DNA of 64,000 bases from Methyloligella sp. GL2 (GTDB lineage: Bacteria > Pseudomonadota > Alphaproteobacteria > Rhizobiales > Methyloligellaceae): positions 496,001-560,000 of the forward strand of contig NZ_CP054476.1 of NCBI RefSeq assembly GCF_013341275.1, read 5' to 3'. The translations under genes and the position numbers were made by a program. Under the pieces are notes generated by a model that was not told where the DNA came from, did no database searches, and worked only from the letters and a program-made list of their open reading frames with translations. This document shows positions 1 through 7,049 of this stretch, in pieces (within the stretch, counting starts at the first letter, position 1; each line of letters starts with the position of its first letter).

Positions 1-47
1 TGGTTCGAGACACGCTTCGCCCTTGGCGAAGCGCCCTCACCATGAGG
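1..47. repeat. Dispersed palindrome, family B (edge copy)
   Basis: An inverted stem CGCTTCGCC (13-21) / GGCGAAGCG (25-33) is flanked by TGGTTCGAGAC and CCCTCACCATGAGG. The same flanks recur, reversed and with a different inner stem, at 11906-11956. A related element lies at 11773-11856. The copy may begin before the window edge. It is non-coding. Confidence 0.75.
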
Positions 48-80
48 CCCTGCAGGTGTGCTGGCCGGGTGCACAAAGCC

Positions 81-270
81 GCGCTGAAGTAGCCCAGCGG
101 GCGGTAGCGCACAAAACAAGCGCTCAAGTAGCCCAGCGGGCGGTAGCGCACAAAACAAGCGCTCAAGTAGCCCAGCGGGCGGTAGCGCACACAAAAAAGC
201 GCTCAAGTAGGCCAGAGGCCGGTAGCGCACACAAAAAAGCGCTCAAGTAGGCCAGAGGCCGGTAGCGCAT
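81..270. repeat. Tandem array of five palindromic repeat units, family A
   Basis: Five units start at 81, 120, 159, 199 and 239, giving a period of 39-40 bp. Each has a roughly 30-bp core bounded by GCGCT and AGCGC, with a variable inner stem, followed by an A-rich linker. Units 1-3 have the inner stem GCCC/GGGC and units 4-5 have GGCC/GGCC. Related single copies lie at 22300-22329, 22354-22383 and 42099-42128. There are no unique spacers, so this is not a CRISPR array. Confidence 0.9.
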
Positions 271-310
271 ATAAAAAGAAAGGCGACGCCTGCGTTAAGC
301 AGGAGCCGCC
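271..310 (-). terminator. Rho-independent terminator of pqqA
   Basis: Read on the minus strand, GGCGGC-T-CCTGC pairs with GCAGG-C-GTCGCC around a TTAAC loop (one mismatch, one G-U pair). A TTTCTTTTT tract follows. It lies about 30 nt after the pqqA stop codon and suggests that pqqA is transcribed mainly as a short monocistronic RNA. Confidence 0.75.
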
Positions 311-341
311 CCCTTCAAGACTCACTCAATCGATCGAACGA

Positions 342-431
342 TTAAGCGCGGTCCAGCTCGGCCGGAAGGTAAGACGTCACTTCCATACCAGCCTCGGACT
401 CGGTGATCTCGGGTTTCAGCCAGGTCTTCAT
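342..431 (-). CDS. pqqA: PqqA, precursor peptide of pyrroloquinoline quinone
   Basis: This 29-residue peptide begins MKTWLKPEITE and contains the PqqA signature E-V-T-S-Y, with Glu17 and Tyr21 in the conserved E-x3-Y spacing. In the known pathway these two side chains are cross-linked by the radical SAM enzyme PqqE and become the PQQ skeleton. A strong AAGGAG site lies 7-8 nt before the ATG. The gene has its own terminator (271-310). pqqB-E are not in the window; they could lie beyond the left edge or elsewhere. A candidate user of PQQ is the sugar dehydrogenase at 7050-8417. The peptide is slightly longer than the 23-24 residues usual in the family, because of a C-terminal LPAELDRA extension. 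Confidence 0.9.
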   Translation of the reverse strand: MKTWLKPEITESEAGMEVTSYLPAELDRA

Positions 432-452
432 GGTCAGTCTCCTTTTGGTTTG

Positions 453-468
453 AGGTCGCGTTCGACCT
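453..468. promoter_or_regulatory. Inverted repeat in the pqqA leader
   Basis: AGGTCG-CGTT-CGACCT is a perfect 6-bp inverted repeat about 22 nt upstream of the pqqA start. It could be an operator or a hairpin in the 5' leader. Only its position supports a regulatory role. The rest of 432-567 shows nothing clear. Confidence 0.3.
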
Positions 469-567
469 ACTGAGGATTATGTGGTCAGCGCCAATGAGAA
501 CGGCATGACTCGCAGATGAACAGAATCTGACAGGCCGATTAAGACAGATTGACGCAGGGCCTGCCGG

Positions 568-696
568 CTATTGGAAAAGCTGCATGGCGTTGGCCAAGGT
601 TTGCGACACGCCCCAGATCAGGGGAATGCCGACAAAGGCCCAGGCGAAGACCAGCTTTACCTTGTTTTGAGCCGAGACATCGGTGGTTTCGCTCAT
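568..696 (-). CDS. Small single-membrane-span partner protein of the OFA-family transporter
   Basis: This 42-residue protein starts MSETTDVSAQ and has one hydrophobic segment (about residues 15-32, with FAWAFVGIPLIWGV) followed by a short amphipathic tail. It follows the transporter gene by 21 nt on the same strand and has an AAGGAG site 6 nt before its ATG. Such short proteins with a W-x-x-V-x-x-P-L-x-W-G-V pattern are found directly after OFA-family MFS genes and are annotated as MFS transporter small subunits. I recognise the pattern but cannot run a search. It probably binds or stabilises the carrier in the inner membrane. Confidence 0.75.
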   Translation of the reverse strand: MSETTDVSAQNKVKLVFAWAFVGIPLIWGVSQTLANAMQLFQ

Positions 697-717
697 GTTT
701 TCTCCTTCCTGCGCGGG

Positions 718-2103
718 TTACGCGCGGGCCTCCTCGGGTTTCTCGTGATGCTTCTCATGCACCGAGTGCATCACCAGGTTGCAGAGGAAGCCTAAGAAGA
801 GCAGCCCTGCCATGATGTACATGGTGATGGTGTAGGCGTCGGCTTTGGCCACGCCGTGGTCGATCTGATACTGGCGGATATAGTTCACCAGCACGGGGCC
901 GAAGACGCCCGCCGCCGACCAGGCGGTGAGCAGGCGGCCGTGAATGGCGCCGACATAGCGGATGCCGAAGATATCTTTCAGATAGGCCGGGATGGTGGCG
1001 AAGCCGCCGCCATACATGGAGATGATCACCGCGTAGAGGGCAACGAACAGCGCCACAGAGCCGACCTCCCCGGTCCAGGGCACGGCGGCGTAGAGCGCCA
1101 TGCCGAGCAGGAAGAAGATCATGTAGGTGGTGCGGCGGCCGATATAGTCGGAGGTCGAGGCCCAGAAGAAGCGGCCCAGCATGTTGAACAGGCTGAGCAG
1201 GCCGACGAAGCCCGCCGCCGCGGCGACGGAGATCTTGCCGGGGAACATCTCCTGGCTCATGGCCGAGGCCTGGCCGAGCACGCCGATACCGGCGGTGACG
1301 TTGAGGCAGAGGATGGCCCAGAGCAGGTAGAATTGCGGCGTCTTCAGCGCGGTATCGACATGGACGTCGGCGTCGGTGACCAGCTTCTTCGGCTTGGTCG
1401 AGGGCACGTAGCCTTCCGGCTCCCAGCCCTTGGGCGGCACGCGGACGATGGTTCCGCCCACCATCATGAAGCACAGATAGATCAGGCCGAGCGTGAGGAA
1501 GGTCTCCGCCACGCCGATATGGGTGGGGGTGGAGAATTGCGCCATCAGCCAGACCGACAGGGGCGAGGCGATCATCGCGCCGCCGCCGAAGCCCATGATG
1601 GCCATACCGGTGGCCATGCCGGGCCGGTCGGGAAACCAGGTCATCAGCGTCTTCACCGGCGAGATATAGCCGATGCCGAGACCGCAGCCGCCGAGCACGC
1701 CATAGCCGAGATAGATCAGCCAGAGCTGATGCACATAGACGCCGAGCGCCGAGATCAGGAAGCCGCCGCCGAAGCAGAGCGCGGCGATGAACATGGCCTT
1801 GCGCGGTCCTTGCCGGTCCAGCCAGGTGCCGGTGAAGGCGGCGGAGATGCCGAGAAACACGATGGCGATGGAGAAGATCCAGCCGAGCTCGGTGAGCTTC
1901 CAGTCGCCGGGCGCGGATTCGGTGATGCCGATCAGCTTGGTCATCGGCAGGTTGAACACGCTGAAGGCGTAGACCTGGCCGATGCACAGATGCACGCAGA
2001 GTGCAGCAGGCGGCACCAGCCAGCGGCTAAATCCAGGTTTTGCGATGATATTGTCGCGGCTGAACCAGCCGCCGGCACTTTGGGTGCCTGCACTGTCTGT
2101 CAT
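718..2103 (-). CDS. OFA-family MFS transporter (oxalate/formate antiporter-like)
   Basis: This 461-residue inner-membrane protein has about 12 predicted hydrophobic helices. Its N-terminal segment LCVHLCIGQVYAFSVFNLP and the later GLGIGYISPVKTLMTWFPDR are typical of the OFA branch of the major facilitator superfamily (oxalate:formate antiporters and relatives). An AGGGGG site precedes the ATG by 6 nt. It sits 205 bp downstream of formate dehydrogenase on the same strand, with a terminator in between, and is followed by its small partner. The context suggests uptake or exchange of formate, oxalate or another small carboxylate. Family members vary in substrate, so this is inference. Confidence 0.85.
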   Translation of the reverse strand: MTDSAGTQSAGGWFSRDNIIAKPGFSRWLVPPAALCVHLCIGQVYAFSVFNLPMTKLIGITESAPGDWKLTELGWIFSIAIVFLGISAAFTGTWLDRQGPRKAMFIAALCFGGGFLISALGVYVHQLWLIYLGYGVLGGCGLGIGYISPVKTLMTWFPDRPGMATGMAIMGFGGGAMIASPLSVWLMAQFSTPTHIGVAETFLTLGLIYLCFMMVGGTIVRVPPKGWEPEGYVPSTKPKKLVTDADVHVDTALKTPQFYLLWAILCLNVTAGIGVLGQASAMSQEMFPGKISVAAAAGFVGLLSLFNMLGRFFWASTSDYIGRRTTYMIFFLLGMALYAAVPWTGEVGSVALFVALYAVIISMYGGGFATIPAYLKDIFGIRYVGAIHGRLLTAWSAAGVFGPVLVNYIRQYQIDHGVAKADAYTITMYIMAGLLFLGFLCNLVMHSVHEKHHEKPEEARA

Positions 2104-2210
2104 TTGTTTCCCCCTAGTATTTGCCCGGATTTTTTCTTTGGGCTTACGCGTAGTTTGACGGTCTCAGCTTTGAACCGCAAGGCAAAGCTTCCTGAGCCGT
2201 TGCCGCGAAC

Positions 2211-2244
2211 GGCAAAAGGCCGGACGCGAAAACGCCCGGCCTTT
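2211..2244 (-). terminator. Rho-independent terminator after formate dehydrogenase
   Basis: AAAGGCCGG (2215-2223) pairs perfectly with CCGGCCTTT (2236-2244). On the minus strand the stem is followed by TTTTGCC. A second perfect hairpin, GCGGGGTGC/GCACCCCGC (2276-2300), lies just after the fdh stop. Together they probably lower read-through from fdh into the transporter gene. Confidence 0.7.
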
Positions 2245-2308
2245 CTACCATGTGTCGATTGGATCGATGTGACAGGCGGGGTGCCCGTTTCGCACCCCGC
2301 CGTCATCT

Positions 2309-3508
2309 CTAGCTCGCCTTGCGGAAGCTTTCCTCCGCGCCGCCGGTGGTATCGCCGGCGGTGTAGGATTTGGCGCCGGTCCCGGCCAGATGGCCCTTAT
2401 CGACGATGAGATATTCGTCGCGGATCGGCCGGCCCTCGAAATAGCATTCGAGGATCTCGCGGGTGCCGGCGGCGTAGCGGGCCTGGGCCGACAGGGTGGT
2501 GCCGGAGACATGAGGCGTCATGCCGTGATGGGGCATGGTCCGCCACGGATGGTCCTTCGGCGCCGGCTGCGGGAACCAGACATCGCCGGCATAGCCTGCG
2601 AGCTGGCCGCTCTCCAGGGCCCGCACCACCGCGTCGCGGTCGCAGATCTTGCCGCGGGCGGTGTTCACCAGATAGGCGCCGCGCTTCATCTTGCCGATCA
2701 GCTCGTCATTGAAGAGATGCTCGGTCTCCGGATGCAGCGGGGCATTGATGGTGACCACGTCGCAGACCTTGACCATGTCCTCGACGGTCTCGTGGAAGGT
2801 GAGGTTGTATTGTTCCTCGACCTCCGTCGGCAGGCGATGCTTGTCGGTGTAGTGCAGATGCATGTCGAAGGGGGCGAGCCGCTTCAGCACCGCGAAGCCG
2901 ATGCGGCCGGCGGCCACGGTGCCGACATGCATACCCTCCACGTCATAGGCGCGCTCGACGCAATCGGCGATGTTCCAGCCGCCGTCGACGATCCACTTGT
3001 AGGAGGGGATGTAGTTCCGCACCAGGCTGAGGATCTGCATCACCACATGCTCGGCGACGGAGATGGAGTTGGAATAGGTCTCCTCCGCCACGGTGATGTT
3101 GCGCTCGATGGCGGCTTCCAGATCGGTGTGATCGGAGCCGATGCCTGCCGTGACGATCATCTTCAGTTTCGGCGCCTTCTCGATGCGCTCGCGCGTCATA
3201 TAGGCCGGCCAGAAGGGCTGCGAGATGACGATCTCGGCATCGGGCAGCTCCTGGTCGAGCCGGGAGTTCGGGCCTTCCTTGTCGGAGGTCACCACCAGCT
3301 CGTGGCCGTTTTCTTCGAGATATTTGCGAAGACCCAGCTCGCCGGAGACGCAGCCGAGCAGCTCGCCCGGCTTGAAGTCGATGGATTTCGGCGTCGGCGT
3401 GGTCATGCCGTCCGGGTAGTGGTCGATTTTCGGGATGTCGTCCCGCGCATAAGCCGGCGGATAACCGTCGACGGGATCGGGGTAAAGAACGCATACGACT
3501 TTAGCCAT
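2309..3508 (-). CDS. fdh: NAD-dependent formate dehydrogenase
   Basis: This cytosolic enzyme oxidises formate to CO2 with reduction of NAD+. The 399-residue length and sequence closely follow the Pseudomonas sp. 101-type FDH: MAKVVCVLY start, TAGIGSDH, NSISVAEH (substrate-site Asn), GTVAAGRIG nucleotide fold, HLHYTDKHRLP with the Asp that selects NAD, NTARGK, QPAPKDHPW, and TPHVSGTTL with the catalytic His. I chose the ATG at 3508 because an AAGGAG site lies 8 nt before it; a GTG at 3517 overlaps that site. A divergent beta-carbonic anhydrase (3843) and a formate/oxalate-type carrier downstream suit formate oxidation. It ends in a terminator. Confidence 0.97.
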   Translation of the reverse strand: MAKVVCVLYPDPVDGYPPAYARDDIPKIDHYPDGMTTPTPKSIDFKPGELLGCVSGELGLRKYLEENGHELVVTSDKEGPNSRLDQELPDAEIVISQPFWPAYMTRERIEKAPKLKMIVTAGIGSDHTDLEAAIERNITVAEETYSNSISVAEHVVMQILSLVRNYIPSYKWIVDGGWNIADCVERAYDVEGMHVGTVAAGRIGFAVLKRLAPFDMHLHYTDKHRLPTEVEEQYNLTFHETVEDMVKVCDVVTINAPLHPETEHLFNDELIGKMKRGAYLVNTARGKICDRDAVVRALESGQLAGYAGDVWFPQPAPKDHPWRTMPHHGMTPHVSGTTLSAQARYAAGTREILECYFEGRPIRDEYLIVDKGHLAGTGAKSYTAGDTTGGAEESFRKAS

Positions 3509-3659
3509 CAGTGTCACTCCTTGGTGCTTGAGGCAAGCCGGTCCCTACCGCCCGTCACAAGACGTGAGCGGTCGCCAACGACCTGGCTGCCATGTCGCTG
3601 CTACGTTGGATCGGGCTGGGCTGGGTGAGCCGTGCCATATCCTTCGCGTTTCCTGTGTC

Positions 3660-3720
3660 GGGGGCGCCTTTCCGGCCGCGCTTATTATATTCCGACTTTC
3701 AAAGTCTGAATTTATGCGCC
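3660..3720 (-). promoter_or_regulatory. Probable fdh promoter region in the fdh/carbonic anhydrase divergent gap
   Basis: The 334-bp gap (3509-3842) contains no convincing gene. It has an A/T-rich patch in which TATAAT is readable on the minus strand at 3689-3684. A short palindrome, GACTTTCAAAGTC, sits at 3694-3706 just upstream of that -10. A start here would give fdh a leader of about 170 nt. This is suggestive only. Confidence 0.35.
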
Positions 3721-3842
3721 TTATGAATCAAGAGGATGATCGGAAACACCCGATAGGGATCCTCTATCGTTCGCGCCTTGCTAGACAAACGGATTTGAGC
3801 CTGAAATGTTTCGCCGGTTTGAGAATTTGAGGAGGAATAGGC

Positions 3843-4535
3843 GTGCCGCTACCAAAGGACTTGATCGAAGGTCACAAGCGCTTTCGGAAAGACGTCTATG
3901 AGCCCGAGCGCGGGCGCTACCGGCAACTGGCGGAGCTAGGCCAGACGCCGGCCGCGCTGGTGATCGCCTGCTGCGATGCGCGGGTGGATGTCTCGAAGAT
4001 TTTCGACACCCAGCCGGGCGAGCTGTTCATCGTGCGCAACGTCGCCAATCTGGTGCCGCCTTACGAGCCGGAAGGCTTCTATCACGGCACCTCAGCGGCG
4101 ATGGAGTTTGCGGTGCTGGGCTTGAAGGTGCCGCATATCATCATCCTCGGCCATTCGCGCTGCGGCGGCATCGCCGCCTTCCGCAAGAGCATGGAGGCGG
4201 CGGACGGCCAGGGGCCGGCCGAAGATCACGAGAGCGGAACCAGCTTCCTCGGCGGTGGCGACAGTTTCATTTCCCGCTGGATGACGCTGCTGAAAGGCGT
4301 TTCGATGCATGACGACGATATCGCCATGTATGGGCCCGACACGGCGCTGGAGCTTGCCGGCATTCGCTCCTCGCTCGGCAAGCTGCGCACCTTCCCGGCG
4401 CTGAAAGAACGCGAGGCGGAGGGGCTGGTGTCGCTGCACGGGCTGCATTTTGACATTGCCGACGGCAAGCTGATCGGGCTCGATCCGGAGAGCGACCGCT
4501 TCGTCGCCGTGGTCGAAGACGAGGCTGTGGGGTAG
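3843..4535 (+). CDS. Beta-class carbonic anhydrase
   Basis: This 230-residue enzyme interconverts CO2 and bicarbonate. The zinc and catalytic residues are visible: C43-x-D45-x-R47 in ACCDARVD, and H104/C107 in GHSRCGG. The start is GTG with GAGGAGG about 6 nt before it. It is divergent from formate dehydrogenase, the enzyme that makes CO2, so a role in recycling that CO2 as bicarbonate is a reasonable inference. Its stop codon starts the TAGAGGGGC half-repeat discussed for the insert at 4542-5800. Confidence 0.95.
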   Translation: MPLPKDLIEGHKRFRKDVYEPERGRYRQLAELGQTPAALVIACCDARVDVSKIFDTQPGELFIVRNVANLVPPYEPEGFYHGTSAAMEFAVLGLKVPHIIILGHSRCGGIAAFRKSMEAADGQGPAEDHESGTSFLGGGDSFISRWMTLLKGVSMHDDDIAMYGPDTALELAGIRSSLGKLRTFPALKEREAEGLVSLHGLHFDIADGKLIGLDPESDRFVAVVEDEAVG

Positions 4536-4541
4536 AGGGGC

Positions 4542-5800
4542 GGTTCCGAGTCGACCATCACCCTAAAGGGCGCGCGGAAGGTGCCCTTCTCGAAGCGGGA
4601 GGCCTAGTTTTTCGCCCGGACCGGCTACTAGCCAGTAGAGCATTGATCCTCAAAGCTGCGTTGGAGCTCATAAATTGGCTCCAATTTAGCCCAAGGAATG
4701 GGGTCGACCCATGGTATCGGACGACGAAATATCCGCCTGGGTTCGAAAGCAGGCGCTCCGGCCGTTGGCTAAGTTGCCAAGGAAGTACGATGGCCGTCAT
4801 TCATACTTTGAGGCCCTTGATCGCCTTGATCAGCGCGCGCTGGGAGAGCGTGCCCTCAACCAACTTGTTGATGTGCTCGCGTCAGAAGGCGACCGGAAGA
4901 AATCTAATTGGGGAGACTTCCATGAGGCTAGCAAGCAGGTCGAATTAGCAAAAATACTCTATGCGTCTCGGCGAATAACAAAGGAAGAGTTCGTCCTTTT
5001 CGCTGTTGTGCCTGTAGAAGCATTTCACGATACGAACTTTCGTGATGGGGCTTACGCTAGCGACCTCAAGCCTCTTTCCGAAGCAATGGAAGAAATTGAG
5101 AAAAATTATGGCCTTTCAGAGGAAGAATATTGGGAAATAGGGGACGCTCCCGATGCTTATGTAAAGCTGAATGATAGATTTGAGGAAATTTTAGACGCTC
5201 ATTTCGTTGCGGCACTACGTCAATTTCAGTTGGATGAACTCGCTGATCTGAAGCGGGATAATCCAAAAAAATTTGACGAACTAAGAGAGCGGGGGCGCCG
5301 TTCTGTTTATCATGCGGACGAATATTTTCACTCCATCAAAGATATAGTTGTCCACTTGGAAAAAGAATCCAAGAAATCATCTGAAATTTCTGCATTCGGT
5401 GCAGCGGTGACTTCTTTGGGGGCAGCTACCGAAGGACTGTTAATCCTGAGGTGTCTTGGATCACCAAAAAAGGCAGCCCGAATTGCGCGTAGCCTTGAGA
5501 GAAACTACAGGCCTCGCCGGCCTGACGATCCTACTATGTGGAGTTTCGACGAGTTGATTAGAGTATGCGACGAGGCAGGTTGGCTTAGGCCGGTTGAATC
5601 GGAATCCTACGTGTACAATTCCGCTGATCTTGCTCACCTGCTTCGTACGATGAGAAATAACGTTCATCCTGGGAGGAGAGCGAAAGCAAACCCGTGGTCC
5701 GAGCCAGGTGAACGCGACTATCGGGACGCGCGGGCAATATATGAAATTTTGTGCACTGCTATCGGCAAACTGCGCGCGCCGCGTTTAGAGGCGTCTGTTG
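4542..5800. other. Probable foreign insert splitting an ancestral convergent terminator
   Basis: TAGAGGGGC at 4533-4541 begins with the carbonic anhydrase stop codon. Its exact reverse complement at 5801-5809 contains the asd stop codon. Joined directly, the two would form a 9-bp bidirectional terminator stem between convergent genes. Everything between them is visibly A/T-richer than the neighbours and holds one gene (4711-5838). The left part (4542-4710) has no gene. No transposase, integrase or target duplication was seen. Confidence 0.5.
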
Positions 5801-5838
5801 GCCCCTCTAAGCCGCCTTCTTCAGCAGCCCGCGATTGA
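4711..5838 (+). CDS. Unknown protein with a C-terminal HEPN-like domain
   Basis: I do not recognise this 375-residue protein by name. It is charged and appears soluble and mostly helical. Residues 225-360 resemble HEPN-type domains: a helical segment with AAVTSLGAATEGLLIL, then WSFDELIRVCDEAGWL, then LLRTMRNNVHPGR, where R312-x6-H319 fits the HEPN R-x4-6-H motif. HEPN domains are often RNases in toxin or phage-defence proteins, but some are inactive. Base use is clearly lower in GC than in the flanking genes, which suggests transfer. The last 12 residues are read antisense through the asd 3' end (32-bp convergent overlap), so the native C-terminus may have been changed on insertion. Confidence 0.7.
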   Translation: MVSDDEISAWVRKQALRPLAKLPRKYDGRHSYFEALDRLDQRALGERALNQLVDVLASEGDRKKSNWGDFHEASKQVELAKILYASRRITKEEFVLFAVVPVEAFHDTNFRDGAYASDLKPLSEAMEEIEKNYGLSEEEYWEIGDAPDAYVKLNDRFEEILDAHFVAALRQFQLDELADLKRDNPKKFDELRERGRRSVYHADEYFHSIKDIVVHLEKESKKSSEISAFGAAVTSLGAATEGLLILRCLGSPKKAARIARSLERNYRPRRPDDPTMWSFDELIRVCDEAGWLRPVESESYVYNSADLAHLLRTMRNNVHPGRRAKANPWSEPGERDYRDARAIYEILCTAIGKLRAPRLEASVGPSKPPSSAARD

Positions 5839-6832
5839 TCACCGTCTCGGCGATCTGCACCGTGTTTAGAGCGGCGCCCTTGCGCAGGTTGTCGGAAACC
5901 ACCCAGATATTCAGTCCGTTATCGATGGTGGAATCCTCGCGGACGCGGCTGACGAAGGTGGCGTAATCGCCGACGCATTCGACCGGCGTGACGTAGCCGC
6001 CATCCTCATGCTTGTCGACGACGAGGAGGCCGGGGGATTCGCGCAGGATTTCGCGCGCCTGATCGGCGGTGATCGGCTTCTCGAACTCGATATTCACCGC
6101 CTCGGCATGGCCGACGAAGACCGGCACGCGCACCGCCGTCGCGGTCAGCTTGATCTTGGTGTCGAGGATCTTCTTGGTCTCCACCATCAGCTTCCACTCT
6201 TCCTTGGTGGCGCCGTCCTCCATGAAGACGTCGATATGGGGGATGACGTTGAAGGCGATCTGCTTGGTAAAGTTATGGGGCTCGGGCTGATCGGTGACGT
6301 AGATGCCCTTGGTCTGGGTCCAAAGCTCATCCATCGCTTCCTTGCCGGCGCCGGAGACCGATTGGTAAGTGGCGACGACGACGCGCTTGATGGTGGCGGC
6401 GTCGTGCAGCGGCTTCAGCGCCACCACGAGCTGGGCGGTGGAGCAGTTCGGATTGGCGATGATGTTCTTCTTGGTGAAGCCGGCCACGGCGTCGGCATTG
6501 ACCTCCGGCACGATCAGCGGCACGTCCGGATCGGTGCGCCAGTAGGAGGAATTGTCGATCACCAGACAGCCGGAAGCGGCGATCTTCGGCGCCCATTCCT
6601 TGGAGATGCTGCCGCCGGCGGAGAGCAGGGCGAAATCGACGCCGGAGAAGTCGAAATCCTCCAGCGCCTTGCACTTCAGAAGCTTGTCACCGTAGGAGAT
6701 GTCGACGCCGACGGAACGGCGCGAGGCGATGGCGAACACCTCGTCGGCGGGGAATTGCCGTTCATCCAAAATGTTGAGCATCTCGCGCCCGACATTGCCA
6801 GTGGCGCCGACGACGGCGACCTTGTAACCCAT
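5807..6832 (-). CDS. asd: Aspartate-semialdehyde dehydrogenase
   Basis: This enzyme reduces aspartyl phosphate to aspartate semialdehyde with NADPH, the branch point to lysine/diaminopimelate, threonine and methionine. The 341-residue chain has the Rossmann start VAVVGATGNVGREML (residues 5-19), the catalytic Cys130 in ANPNCSTAQL, and SGAGKEA. The length is normal for the family. AGGAGAG precedes the ATG. The 3' end overlaps the foreign gene at 4711-5838 by 32 bp. Confidence 0.97.
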   Translation of the reverse strand: MGYKVAVVGATGNVGREMLNILDERQFPADEVFAIASRRSVGVDISYGDKLLKCKALEDFDFSGVDFALLSAGGSISKEWAPKIAASGCLVIDNSSYWRTDPDVPLIVPEVNADAVAGFTKKNIIANPNCSTAQLVVALKPLHDAATIKRVVVATYQSVSGAGKEAMDELWTQTKGIYVTDQPEPHNFTKQIAFNVIPHIDVFMEDGATKEEWKLMVETKKILDTKIKLTATAVRVPVFVGHAEAVNIEFEKPITADQAREILRESPGLLVVDKHEDGGYVTPVECVGDYATFVSRVREDSTIDNGLNIWVVSDNLRKGAALNTVQIAETVINRGLLKKAA

Positions 6833-7049
6833 GGAATAACTCTCCTGATTGGTGGTGCCGGGCTTTAACCTGCCCGGGGCCTTGCGATCATGGCCTCAGC
6901 CGTTGGACCGATGTCAGCCTTGGGGCCGATGTATGGGAAGCTACCTCTAATGTAAAGCCGAGGGGGGTGGCTGCAAGGGCGGAAAACCGCGCAACCTCGG
7001 CTCGGGTTCCGCGTTGGCCCTGGCAATGCAAACAGGAGTCTCGCAATCG

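Noticed and set aside
23-250. A 75-codon open frame through the tandem repeat
   Set aside because: It merely translates the 39-40 bp repeat; no ribosome site and no sign of a real protein.
81-270. CRISPR array
   Set aside because: Units are contiguous with identical A-rich linkers of 9-10 bp; there are no unique spacers and no cas genes.
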